From: Undaria pinnatifida
Taxonomy: Eukaryota; Sar; Phaeophyceae; Laminariales; Alariaceae
DNA: 64,000 bases
Direction: 5' to 3'
Assembly: GCA_012845835.1 (NCBI GenBank)
Contig: JABAKD010000017.1
Location: forward strand, 796,001-860,000
Under the pieces are notes generated by a model that was given only the letters and a program-made list of their open reading frames with translations, made no database searches and was not told the origin of the DNA. The first letter of the stretch is position 1. Each line of letters begins with the position of its first letter. The translations under genes were made by a program, and so were the position numbers. Below are positions 1 through 11,142 of the stretch, one piece after another.

Positions 1-794
1 GCGAAAGGTTCCCTACGGCCGGCAGCGAGAGCGAGAATGCAACTTTACTAGGAAGGAAAATTCTTGAGGGACACCCTTCTCAAACAAATAAAAAATCCCT
101 AGATAACGTACATGATGCAAATGACCAGCCGAATTGCGACCGCGTAAATTATTGCGAGCTTAGTTAGTAGGCTTTGACCCAATAGGGCAACGTTTTTTGC
201 GCGACCTACTATGCAAGCAACTAGCCAAATTCCGGTTGTTTTGCTTGATGTCTGCAGGGCTTGAACGAATGAAACACGGGAAAGTGCGAGTAGTTGGGAA
301 GACTGCGATGCAAGAAGATTAGAAAGGCTGCAAGACGAAAATGACACGTCCAGAAGAACGCGTGTTATACCAGTAGTAGGTCGCTCCAATTCGTCTTTTT
401 ATATTATTGCGTTTGGGGCTGTTGAAGTGTTTCTCGTTTTGAGCGTGCTTGGTCTGCACGTCCACCAGATATAGCCCTTCGCCCTGCCGTATCCGTTCCG
501 CACCTCGACGTAAACGCGCATAGATGCTGAGCGAGACAAGCGAGAAGTGCGCTTTTTTCTTTGGTATTTTGGGCGGTATGCGCCCGAGCTATTCTTGGAT
601 CTTGGCATATGTAGAGCTTGAACGAAAAATATGGGACAACATTTCCAAACTGGCGTCATCTCCAAATTGGCATCTAAATTTCTTCCCGACGATGTTTTTT
701 TCATGGCCGCCTCCAAGCGCTTGCCCGATCGTAGCTACTACTGCTGTGTGTCGTGTCGTTTTCTTTCGGCTGAGTGGGTATAGTGCTATACTGT

Positions 795-1290
795 ATATAA
801 CCAACGAAATATATGTGTCGTGAGTACGATTCTCACCAAGATCATATTTGGTATTCAGGAGCGTGCGCGGACGTTATGAATGATTATGATAGTTGTGAGT
901 GTTCTACTGAGTTCTACTAACTGTGTAGTACGTGGAGAGGGGACAGCTCCGGGGATCGCTCTTACGAAGTCAGTGATAATGAATTGACAAACTGGAAAAC
1001 ATATCTGGTTGGGTTTTTGCATAACCCACTCACTGTGAGTGTTGCTGAGTCAAGTGACAGTGGGTAATGCTATGTGTCGTGGGTTCGATTCTCTCCGACT
1101 TCATGTTTGTCTTTTTCAAGCGTGCGCGCTGACGACATTATGAACGGTTATTCAGGTTGTCTAACATATATATATGTAGTAGTAGTACCCACTGAGCTAC
1201 TGAGTCAAGTGATCAAGTATAGCTCAGTGGGCAGTGCTGTAGCATTTCTCGGTCAAATCACTTTGTTCGAAGGCCGCCGTCTAAGCGAGT
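795..1290 (+). repeat. Imperfect tandem repeats with tRNA-like promoter motifs (SINE-like)
   Basis: Two diverged copies about 250 bp apart share 'atgtgtcgtg.g..cgattct' (near 812 and 1072) followed by a GTGCGCG-containing tail. The second carries GGGTTCGATTCTC, close to a tRNA B box. A third stretch near 1218 reads TAGCTCAGTGGGCAGTGC, an A-box/D-arm-like sequence, followed about 40 bases later by TTGTTCGAAGGC. No complete cloverleaf is evident, so I read these as tRNA-derived repeats rather than tRNA genes. Confidence 0.35.
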
Positions 1291-2099
1291 AACGCGAAAA
1301 AAAATGTATTTTGAACGGTATTCTTCAGTTATTCTCCGGATCTTGATGTATGGAGAGGTTGATAACATAAAACTTGGCGAGACATAATTTTCAAATTGGC
1401 GTCATATTTTGTCCCAAAACAAATAATAATATTACTGTGAAAAAAAACCATGGTACTGCGGTAGGGATCATAGTAGTAGTGCATTCGTTGATTGAGTTTC
1501 AGTAGGTTCAAGTACAAACATACATAGATATAGACGTGGCAAGCGCACGCATGACTAAACGAGGAGGAGGTAGTAGTGATTGCGATTACTGGTCCAGAAA
1601 AAGCCACACAGCAGCATTGCGAGTGGATGCGTCCCCTGGGCCTCGAGGGTTGTATTATACAAGTTCCTGCTGTTGTTCAGCTGCGCCACTCGAAGGTGGT
1701 GGCAAGTAGACAGGATAGCGTGCTTTGTTGTTTCTGTGGTCGCTGACTCCGTTGCTGTGGTCGTTTGCCGGTCAAATAAGTGGAAGTGGTCGTGTGTTGG
1801 TTCGTAACTGACAAATCAGTTTGTGTTGCTTTGTATTGACGTGCTCTTTTTCTTGCTGCTGATTGCTGATTGATCATCTTTTCTAGTTTTTTTGTTTTTT
1901 TTCCACACTTCTACTTTCCAGCTTCTGGACATACAAGCCGTGATCACATATGTCGTCCATCCCTTCCCCGCTCCGGTTATTGCCTTAATTATTTTTGGCG
2001 CATAGGGTTCAGCACCCGCTGATCGTCGATTTCCATCGAGTGTTACTAACTCACGCTCGCGCGCTTTCCGAAAGTCAATTAGTGCACAAGACGAAATCA

Positions 2100-2290
2100 A
2101 TGTACGAGTACGCACTCGGGGGGATTCGAACTCACGAAGCTGACCTATACCAGGCTCGAAGATATAACCTGATACGCTATCGGGGCAGTGAGTGATATAG
2201 AGCCGGTCGCCCCGGTGGCCTAGTGGGGTTACACTCGAATACTACTACTAAAACCAGCGTTGGTCCTCGAGTTAAATAACCACAGTTGTG
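2100..2290. repeat. Pair of tRNA-like sequences
   Basis: On the minus strand, about 2197-2105, an A-box-like TAGCGTATCAGG is followed by GAGTTCGAATCC, a B-box match, but the T stem does not pair well. Immediately downstream on the plus strand, about 2206-2280, GCCCCGGTGGCCTAGTGG is followed by CTCGAATACTACTACTAA and CTCGAGTTAAAT. This second sequence is a diverged copy of tRNA-like segments on the minus strand at about 54237-54158 and 60986-60897. A tRNA-derived SINE head is the likeliest reading. Confidence 0.35.
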
Positions 2291-2879
2291 AGCTTTGTTG
2301 GCTTTTTCATTTGAAGAAATAAATGGGAAAAAGTTTCGACTAACTGTTGAAATCGCCTAGCAGCGTGGGTAGGTACAAATCGACGCGAATCGACGAAGGA
2401 AGAAAAAGCTGAATTATTCTCGCGACAATAATTAGGGCAGGTACAGTAGTGGAGAGGGGGGGGGGGCTAGATGCTATATGACCCCGGATCTAAGTGATAT
2501 ACTGGGAGCTGGGAGCACGAGAATAATGCGGACATCACAAAAAATGGGTTGGGAAAAAAAAGAAGTAAAGTGTATACTGCTGCTGTAATAATACGATACC
2601 AAAGCAAGTTGCACCGATCGACTTGATCTAGACCAACTGCTGTTGTATTTTGCAATTGGTCCGTACAACTTTTCTAATCACACGCAGCGGACATGGTCAG
2701 TCACCTTACTGGCCCCGGATGCTTTATTAAGTAAAACTGTCATAAGAAACGCACTCGACACGTTTCGTCGCCAGACTAAAGGGTCAGTCCGCGTGTGCTC
2801 AGATTTATACGATCGAAACCAGATTCTGATCAATGAAGCTCGGAATCGGATTCACTTAAAAAACGGTAGCTATAAATAG

Positions 2880-3073
2880 TAGTACATTGTTATGATTGTT
2901 AGTCTATACCGAACCCTTGGCATTACCTTACATACTGTAAGCGCAGAGTATGATCGTGTGTGGTGACGCATTTTACTCTACCAAGTATTGAATCGAACAA
3001 TTCGAAGTGCTGCCCTGGCCTACCCGAAGCATGGGTGCCGGCGTATGCCGGCACCCATGCGGAGCCCTTGTAG
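2880..3073 (+). repeat. Hairpin-terminated repeat end, copy 1
   Basis: The stretch ends with a 32-base hairpin at 3029-3060 (14-bp stem GCATGGGTGCCGGC, loop GTAT) followed by GGAGCCCTTGTA. Reverse complements of 53073-53330 and 59108-59330 match it: the same CTTGGCATTAC, GAAGTGCTGCCCTG and CTACCCGAAGC lead into the same hairpin, then GGAG..NTTGTA. Sequence beyond TTGTA differs in every copy, so this looks like a defined element terminus. Confidence 0.55.
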
Positions 3074-3229
3074 GCGTATGCCATTAATTGTGTCGTTTCT
3101 GTACATGCCCTAGGGCGCCGTTGAAGCAGGTGAAGAAAAATCAAAAAGAATGCTCTATGATCCAAATTGTTCGGGCTACCCTTCAAGCTACTATTGCATA
3201 TTACCACTGGGACAATATTTTGTATTCTT

Positions 3230-3465
3230 ATGCGTAAAACTACGCACTTGACATTGCGAAACAGAAATTTGGCAAAAAACACGATTTCGCAGGACCAATC
3301 ACGACACAAAGCAAGAACGGCCGGGGTCAATCCCGGTAGGGTCGGGAGGGGCGGGCAAAGTGGGGCACGTCCATGTCACAGCGTGCCGAGAAATGGACCT
3401 CAGCTCGTGTTATCTCGAACACGGCTCAAACCCTGGTCTCAATCGGGTCAGTCGATCGCTGCGAC
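3230..3465 (+). repeat. Dispersed ~230-bp repeat R1, copy 1
   Basis: The unit begins near CGCACTTGACATT(GC/TC)GAAAC, passes through a CACGACAC.AAGC block, a GGTAGGGTCGGGAGG block and GGACCTCAGCTCG, and ends near TCTCAATCGG. Close relatives lie on the plus strand at about 4500-4745, 5712-5960 and 5970-6200, and on the minus strand at about 56925-57150 and 58590-58850. A shorter relative lies at about 7620-7790 with its inverted partner at about 51490-51660. No protein is apparent; this copy is the most diverged. Confidence 0.55.
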
Positions 3466-4499
3466 GACAGTGTCTGCATATTTTTATGTTTATCGCTGCG
3501 ACGACAGTGTCTGCATATTTTATAAATGTATTTACTGCACATGTACTTACAACAACAGCAAGCAGCAGTAGCGGCAGTCCAACGACCTTCGCAAGCCGTA
3601 GAAGTACAATATGCATACATATAGTAACAGCAGCATCAAGGCCGTACAACTCATATGTGCGTGTCAATCCAACCACACACAGCATGCTGCAGCAGCGGCA
3701 GCACCAGCACCACGACAAACAGCAAGTAGAATTCAGTGCAATATGCACAAATAATAATATGTTCCACCTTTGAGACGGTACCCCGTAGTATCATCGAGCA
3801 TACACACTGTGTAACAGCTGCTAGCAGCACCAATGCTGCACAACGCACAACTCTTATGTTCGTTTAAATTCAACACCAGCATGCTGCAGCAGCGGCAGCA
3901 CAGACACAGCACGACAGACAGCAAGCATACCCAGTGTAAACTATGTATATACAATAATACAATCACTTTTGGCCGGTACCGGGTACATATACAACAACAA
4001 CGAAAAAGGGAAACACCACCAACAAAAACAAAAAAATAGACCATAAAGTTGCAAGGAGAAATAAATATAAAAGCGTCGAGACTCAAACACAAACAGGAGG
4101 GAAAAAGCAAATACTTAAAAAAGAAAAAAAGGCGAAAGGCGATGGTATGGCCACGGTCCAACCCGCGACTGGTGAAAACAAACAATGAGGACCTAACATA
4201 TGTTCACTTTGGGCCGGTACCGGGTAGGTATAGAGCAAAGAAGAACGGAAGCAACCCAAACATAAAAACAAAAAATTTCAAAGAATCGCAAAGAATAAAA
4301 CAATAACGAAAAAAAACTCAAGACTCACACGCGAACGGGAGAAAATAAAAAAAAAAACATGGAAAAAAGGCAATAAATCGAACTCGGCAACGCTCGAACC
4401 CGCGACTGGTGAATACAAACGTCGGTCTAACTGACACACTGTCACTACTATTGCTGCAACTTCATCTTTATTCAAAAGGGAAATTGAGTGTTATTTTAC

Positions 4500-4745
4500 G
4501 TACGGCTCCGCACTTGACATTTCGGAACGGCAAATTTGCAAAAAAAGTGATGTTTGCGTAGCCCACCACGACACGAAGCCAGCACGACCGACGCCGACCC
4601 CGGCAGGGTCGGGGGAGTCGAGCAAGTTCAGGAACCTCCAGGAGCAGCGCGCCGAGAGGTTGCCCTCAGCTCGAGATATCTCGAAGACAACTCAAAACCT
4701 TGTCTTAATCGGAGCCTGCGGCCGCTCTCGTGCCAGCGCCAACCT
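4500..4745 (+). repeat. R1 repeat, copy 2
   Basis: The stretch matches the R1 order: GGCTCCGCACTTGACATTTCGGAACGG near the start, GTAGCCCACCACGACACGAAG, a GGCAGGGTCGGGG block, CTCGAAGACAACTCAAAACC, and CTCGTGCCAGCGCCAAC at the end. It is followed within 60 bases by GGACGTCAGCCGTGAGTTCGACG, a second shared motif also seen near 6215, 6905 and, inverted, near 52330, 53030 and 58560. Confidence 0.6.
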
Positions 4746-5711
4746 ATTTATACATGTATTCAATAAACAAATTTCAAGGACGTCAGCCGTGAGTTCGACG
4801 AATTTTAGGTCAATACTCATATTTCCAAGCTGCGTTGTTGGTACTTGTAATATACAATGTATTCATTATAAATGTATTCTCAATAACAAGCAGCAGCAGC
4901 GGCAGTCCAACGTCAAACGCAAGCCGTAGAAGTTCAGTATCCATACATATAGTGTCAGCAGCAGCAACGCCGTACAAATGCGTGTAAATTCAACAACAAA
5001 CAGCATGTTGCAGCAGCGGCAGCACCAGCTGTACGACAAAAAGGCAAGCAGTATTCAGTGTAATATGCATAACTAAGGAAAACATGCTCTCACTTTGGGC
5101 CGGTACCCAGTACGTATCATACAGAAAACACTGCTAGCAGCAGCAACGCCGCACACCGCCCAAATCTTATGTGCGTTTAAATTCAACCAAGAGCATGCTG
5201 CAGCAGCGGCAGCACAGGCACAGCACAACAAACAGCAAGCAGTACCCAGTGCAAAATATATGCATACAAACTAATATTTTCACTTAAATTTAGGCCGGTA
5301 CCCGGTCCATAAAGACAACGAAAAAAGGGAGAAGCGACATAAGAACAAAGAAAAGAGAGAGTAACATCAAATTGCAAGGAAAACAAAAAAACGTGGACTC
5401 TCGAACACAGACAGGTGAAGAGAAAAAACTTCACAAAGCGCTGGTACCCGGTACATACATAGATAAAGCAAAAAACGAAAGACAAGCGACCCAAACAAAA
5501 ACAAGAAATAGTAACAAAATATTACAAGGAAAAAATAGAAATAAAAACTTGAGACTCGAACGCAAACAGGAGAAAAAAAAAAATAGACAACGAACGCCGA
5601 AGAAGGCAAGGGTCGAACTCCCGGCTGGTGAATACAAACAACGACGGTCGTATTGCCACGCTACTACTGCCGCAACTGCCTTCTTGTTCAAACGGGATAT
5701 TTAGTGGTTTT

Positions 5712-5960
5712 ATACCTACGGCTCCGCATTTGACATCGCGAAACGGAAAAATTGCAAAGAAAGATATTTTGCGTAGCCCACTACGACACGACGTGAACAC
5801 GACCGATTCCGACCTCGCCACGGTCGAAAGAGTCAAGCAAGCTGATGCATGTGCAGGAAACAGCGCGGCAGGAGGTGGACCTCAGATCGAGTCATCTCGA
5901 AGACAACTCAAAACCTGTTCTTAATCGGAGCCTTTGACCACTCTCGTGCCAGCGCCAACA
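5712..5960 (+). repeat. R1 repeat, copy 3
   Basis: It has the same block order as the copy at 4500-4745, including GGCTCCGCATTTGACATCGCG, GTAGCCCACTACGACACGACG, TCTCGAAGACAACTCAAAACC and the terminal CTCGTGCCAGCGCCAACATA. A further copy follows directly, giving a head-to-tail pair. Confidence 0.6.
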
Positions 5961-5969
5961 TAGTTATAC

Positions 5970-6200
5970 ATTTATTTCGGAGCTGAAAAAATGCAAAAAA
6001 GTTATATTTTGCGTAGGTCACCACGACATGAAGCGAGCACGACAGATACCGACTCCGGCAGGGTCGGGAGGATTAAAAAAGCTGATGCACGTGCAGGAAA
6101 CAGCGTGGCGAAAGGTGGACCTCAGCTCGAGTTACCTCGAAGACAACTCATAAACTGGTCTAAATCGGAGCAATCCGCTCTCGTGCCAGCGCCAACATAT
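5970..6200 (+). repeat. R1 repeat, copy 4
   Basis: It is head-to-tail with the preceding R1 copy. It starts at TTTATTTCGGAGCTG, contains GTAGGTCACCACGACATGAAG and GGCAGGGTCGGGAGGATTAA, and ends at CTCGTGCCAGCGCCAACATA. The minus-strand copy at about 56925-57150 is its closest relative, sharing the ATGAAGCGAGCACGAC and GGAGGATTAA variants. Confidence 0.6.
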
Positions 6201-6209
6201 TTTATAAAA

Positions 6210-9200
6210 TTATTGTAAGGACATCAGCTAAGACTACGACAAATTTAGGGTCGATACTCATATTTGCAAGCTGCGCACTATTATACCGATCGCCCGTCTT
6301 AAGTCTAGTAAGGATCATAGATCAAAACCTGATAAAAAGAACACATTGTATTATGTTACGTATCATGTATAACCAATCAACACACCAATAATTGTCTCCA
6401 CACTTTGATGTACTAGCAACCTCTGATTAATTGATGTCTTGTTAGGTTGTAGTAGGGTCCCGGTTTGGTCTACCTTATTAAAGCAGTAATAGGTTACTTG
6501 TGTACTATAGGTGGTGAATTTTGATCAAAATCCAACATAAATTTTTCTCATTGTGTTTTCTACTACACTGCTGTAGCATGTATACGGCGGATGGTTTGTG
6601 GGTGGATGGTTTTGTCAGGGTTATTGGTACTTGAGGTATATATAATACACGGGTAGGTTTTTAAACAACGGTGGGTTTAGGCATACTTCGGAAGTAGGTA
6701 GCTTTGAACATGCAATGCCTCTGTTTCTTACGGTATTTTCTACTATTATGCTGATTCTCCAGTATGTCCATGGATAATGGTTTGTGTGTGAACGGTTTTA
6801 TCATGGCTGTTGGTACTTGTAGAATAACATGATTAGAATACGTGGGTAAGTTTTTTCGCCTGCGGAAGGCGGTTCCGTTCTTGTATTTTTAATAAAATGA
6901 CTTTAACGACATCAGCTATGAGTTCGACGAATTTAGGGTCGATCCTTATCTTTGCAGGCTGTTACATGCAGCATGTAATTTATTTTTTCGCAATAATGGC
7001 GGTTTTGGCATACATAAGGAGTACACCAACAGTAGTTATCTAGTCTATACTCTAGACGGCGAATTTTGAGCAATATCTAAGATATCTCATTCTTACTCAA
7101 CTTTCTACTATTATAATACTTCTCTAGCATATGCATGTTGTATGGTATATGGGTGGATAGCTTTGTTGGTGTTGTTGGTAGTTGTAGTACATTTTAACAA
7201 TAGTGCTGCAAAGGAAAAAGGGTGTTGACTACGAGGCTCGATTGCATGCGGACTTACTTGTGAGCATAACTTATAGGTGTCTAAGCGATGAAATACTGAA
7301 GAACAATAGCGTACTATCAGATAGATGAGACATGTGTGGATCAACAAGTACGACTAACTAAATATTTCGAACACTGATCCGTAAACAATTGCAGGGTATT
7401 TCAAGGGTTGGATCACTTCTCGCGGTTCGTATCGCACCAGATTTACCAGGCCCGACCCGAGATATTTAACAACCTCCTGACCCCATCCGATCCGATCCGT
7501 GACGTTTCGAACACCCGCCGACGGGAGCCGAATCGACCGGCGAATGTTTTTCATTCCGCCTGACCTGACCCGCGGGCGAGATCATGACCCGTGAACAGGC
7601 CTCAAAAATGGTGACTTAGCGGGTGACCGTCTCAACACAAAGCGAGATCCGCTGGGGCCGGCTACGGCAGAGACGGGAGGGGTGCGCAGACTGAGGCACG
7701 CCAAAGAGAATGCCGCCGAGAGGTGGACCTCAGCTCGAGGTATTTTGAACGCGGCCCGAAACCTGGGCGATTACGGACCCTGCGGTCGCTCTCGAGCAAT
7801 CTCCGCATCATCCTTCATGTGATTTTTCAGGATCGCTACATCAACGGCTCCTTTAGCGTGTTGACAAAGTGTTACATACCGCTTAACAGCCGCTATTAAT
7901 CACGCCTATTTGCACGGCACATTATTAGGAAAAAAAGAATCCCATGATAGGAGCACCACTTGAAGAAGAGTTACCGCCCAAAAGCAAGTGTCCAGGACAT
8001 GAAATACGCCCGTCAACGTCATGTTTACACCAACACAGCGTCAGATCCATGCCTTTCCGCGAACGATCAACACCGGAAAACTGAGTGGCAATTTCTCGAT
8101 TGAACGAAATCGTCCATCGTGCAGGCCATGAAGTCGAGTTTTAGCGGTGCGGTGTCGTCCGCGAAGACCTTGTACATAAACGACGGCAGACAAGACACCT
8201 TTTGGTACACCAGCTATCACCCCAGCTACGACTACATTCCTGCCTCTTATGTACTTCGGCTGCCTCCTCCGAGGGCAGTCTGTGCTCTCGGTGCAACAAG
8301 TAACTTCTCCTTGGTATCTGAAAACGTAAGTGTATTTGGCGGGAGGCCGTGGGCGACTTATGTGGTATATGGGACAGAAGGGCCAGTGCGTTGGTTTTTT
8401 CTCTCTCTCGGTACTCCTCGGAGGGGAGTGATAATCTCGCAGACATAGGCGGAATCTAAACCTCGCCCACGGGGACATATAAGAACCATCCCCGGGTTTC
8501 CACCGTCATATTACGGTTCGCAGTGTGCGAATTCGTGGGCATCAACGAGGGTGCTGGCACCGCCCCTTCAGCACCATGGCCACCGAGATAGGCAGCAATA
8601 TGACACCTGGACACCCCTGTACACTCAAGGCTCGACTTTCAGCCCCTGAAAGCTAGAAATTGGCGAAATCGATGACGATTTGCAGGTGCTGTTTAGGCCG
8701 CCACAGCAGCAGTACGTAGTGCAGCCCCACACACGTAGGTGCTGGCGTTGCTCCTACAGACCCACGACCACTACTACATGCAGCCATTTCACACCTAGAC
8801 TACATACCCCTCACACTGAAGGCCGGACTTCAGCCCCTACGAGTGAGAAATCGTCAAAATCCACGTGCTGTGGACACCGCGACCGCTGCATGCAGCAGGC
8901 AGTACATATGCATACATACATGTGTACATGTACAGTACACAGCAGTAGTGCAGCCTACACACATCACACACCCGCAGCGGGAAGAATATCCCACGCTTGC
9001 TTGCTCTCCGTAGGTGCCCAAGAATAGTGTCAGTCTGACGTGCCTGTTGTATCCAGGCACTATAACAGGACAATGTGCAAGCGCACCCACAGCAGTGTAG
9101 TCTATAACTTGAATATTACACAACCCACCCACAACAACAGCAGTAGACAACAGCAGTGCATAATGGACGTGTGGAGGAAAAGAGGAACACTTGCCAAATA

Positions 9201-11142
9201 GCTGCCTTACAGCTAGCTTTCGGCACCCATTTACAGTACAACTTCAGCCCACAACTTCCGTCATTGAGGGAACCACGGCTGGCTGTCAATCAACCGTGAG
9301 ATTTGGAAACTTTAGATGAGCAAGCATATGATATAAACTAAACGGTAGTTTGGTGCTAGTTTTAAGCCTTCAGTGTGTGGGGTATGTAGTCTATTAATAG
9401 GTGTGAAATGGCTGCATGTAGTGGTGGTCGTGGGGCTGTAGGAGCAACGCCAGCACCTACGTGTGTGGGGCTGCACTACGTACTGCTGCTGTGGCGGCCT
9501 AAACAGCACCTGCAAATCGTCATCGATTTCGCCAATTTCTAGCTTTCAGGGGCTGAAAGTTGAGCCTTGAGTGTACAGGGGTGTCCATGTGTCATATTGC
9601 TGCCTATCTCGGTGGCAATGGTGCTGTAGGGGCGGTGCCAGCACCCTCGTTGATGCCCGCGAATTCGCACACTGTGAACCGTAATATGACGGTGGAAACC
9701 CGGGGATGGTTCTTAGATGTCCCCGTGGGCGAGGTTTAGATTCCGCCTATGTCTGCGGGATTATCACTCCCCCTCCTCGGAGGTCAGGAGAACGCCAAGC
9801 TGCAGGTGGAACTCCCTACAGACTATTGAATACAAAACGACAACAGCAGTACGCAGAAGGCATACCTTAGGCGTAGGTACCCTTGACTTTTGGAGTCAAT
9901 GGAGTCTCGCAGTCGAACACGTAAACGTAGTGCTAGTGTGTTCAACCTCGCGGTGTCGACAACAGCGAGATTGTCGTAATGTCAACATGTATGACTCCAC
10001 GTGTTTTGATGGGAGGCAAGGTTCGAGGTGTGTAAGAAGGCTGCTATCCAACAACCTGCACGGAAAATACTTTTTTGTTTGCCTGCAGGTAGCGCAGCCT
10101 GGTGCTACCGTATTGGGGTTCCAGTGGGGGTCAATCGGCAACGGTTCTGGCGTTTGGATATCCATGGTACCGTATGTTTAGACATCGCAGGAGTGATCAC
10201 AGCAGTAGTATTGTTGCTTATTGACAGTGCACAGCAGCGGTAAACGTCGACAGTACCAATGACTGAGAGTACGCCACACTATCCGAGACGTCTGACAGTG
10301 TTCTGTAAGAACCCGAGAATGGCTCTTAAAAGCCCCCGCAGTCGTTAGTTACCCCCCCGTAGTCGTGATTCAAGTGCCGACTGTAAAGTCGCCGTTGCCA
10401 CTGACAAAACACAGCAACCTTATATAGACTAGACTAGACATCACGGAGCTGGTTTAGTCTAAAGACTATGCTCATCAAGCTCACCGTACAAAAAGACTCG
10501 TACCAACAGAGCGGCCTTTGGGGAGGAAACATGTACGAAGGGCTGACTACGAGATAAACAGGTATTGCTACACTACTGACATATTCACACCTCGGGCTGG
10601 AATATCCGCTGAGCTTTCAGTCGTCGAAGGTCTTTCAGCGCGGTAGTGCTATGCGCAGGCCCCTTGCAGCGATCTACCACTCGCTACACCCTTGAAATAC
10701 TTTGAAAGGAAAACTCCGTCCCCAACTCCCCTGTTGAGAACGCCTCGAAACCCATGTCGTCTCCACCCCCACTAGCCCTAAAAGTCTACCTGTTCTACTC
10801 CGAGACTCCGCTGGCTCCAAACGGGACGGGTACCCACCCCTAAGGTGTGCCTTCTGTGTGCTGTATTGTCGTGATGTACCCAATAGTCTGAGGGGAGGAT
10901 GTACGCCTGCAATTAGTCGTTCTCCTCATCTCCGAAGCGTATCGAGAGAGAGAAAAGCAAGGCAATGGCCCTTCTGTACCACGTACCACGAAGTTGCCCA
11001 CAGCCTCCCGCTCCATATCGTTCAAGTACCGACGTTTTCAAATACCAAGGATATTTTACTTGTTCCGAGAGCACAGACTAACACCCTCGGACGAGGCAGC
11101 CGAACATAGAAGCAGGAATGTAGTCGTAGCTGGGGTGATAGG
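6210..11142 (+). repeat. Left arm of a large inverted duplication (long-TIR element A)
   Basis: Apart from a nested 1.35-kb insertion, the stretch is the reverse complement of 49494-53085, near-identical over long stretches. Anchors are ATTATACCGATCGCCCGTCTT near 6280 against 53000, GGATCGGATGGGGTCAGGAGG (minus) near 7480 against 51790, and CACACTATCCGAGACGTCTG near 10275 against 50345. The copy is also internally inverted: about 8200-8422 matches the reverse complement of about 10850-11142, so this is a foldback or long-terminal-inverted-repeat element. Homology stops sharply at 11142, after GGGGTGATA. No transposase ORF was recognised. Confidence 0.7.
8423..9772. mobile_element. Nested non-autonomous Mutator-like (long-TIR) element with 9-bp target duplication
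   Basis: Two inverted arms of about 400 bp (about 8423-8825 and 9362-9772) start and end with GGGGAGTGATAATC and its complement. They flank a loop of about 540 bp. The perfect 9-bp direct repeat CTCCTCGGA lies immediately outside (8414-8422 and 9773-9781). Related insertion-free sites exist near 49705 and, inverted, near 50875, where the target is present once. A 9-bp duplication with long TIRs is typical of Mutator-like elements; no transposase is encoded. ORFs in the arms are mirror images of each other and not genes. Confidence 0.75.

Larger units (their letters stand above)
1..2880. other. Intergenic, repeat-derived DNA; no gene recognised
   Basis: No ORF here resembles a family I recognise; all are about 100 residues or less and overlap others in competing frames. 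Short motifs recur, for example a stretch reading roughly 'caaattggcgtcat' near 643 and again near 1395, so part of the region is an old diverged repeat. A run of G lies near 2457-2467. Two tRNA-like stretches are listed separately. Exons of an unrecognised gene cannot be excluded. Confidence 0.5.
3540..5965 (+). repeat. Two-copy tandem repeat of about 1.2-1.3 kb with internal CAG-rich subrepeats
   Basis: The motif GCATG(C/T)TGCAGCAGCGGCAG occurs at about 3682, 3878, 5000 and 5191, each followed about 90 bases later by a GGTACC-containing stretch, mostly GGCCGGTACC. The first two and last two copies are about 1315 bases apart, so a composite unit (subrepeats, A-rich stretch, then an R1 copy) is present twice. 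Small ORFs here encode low-complexity K/R/N/T-rich peptides and are not credible genes. The reverse complement of 5380-5460 recurs at 63927-64000, and that of about 5540-5710 at about 58860-59020. Confidence 0.6.

Noticed and set aside
1040..2290. Functional tRNA genes
   Set aside because: A- and B-box-like words are present but acceptor and T stems do not pair, so tRNA-derived repeats are more likely.
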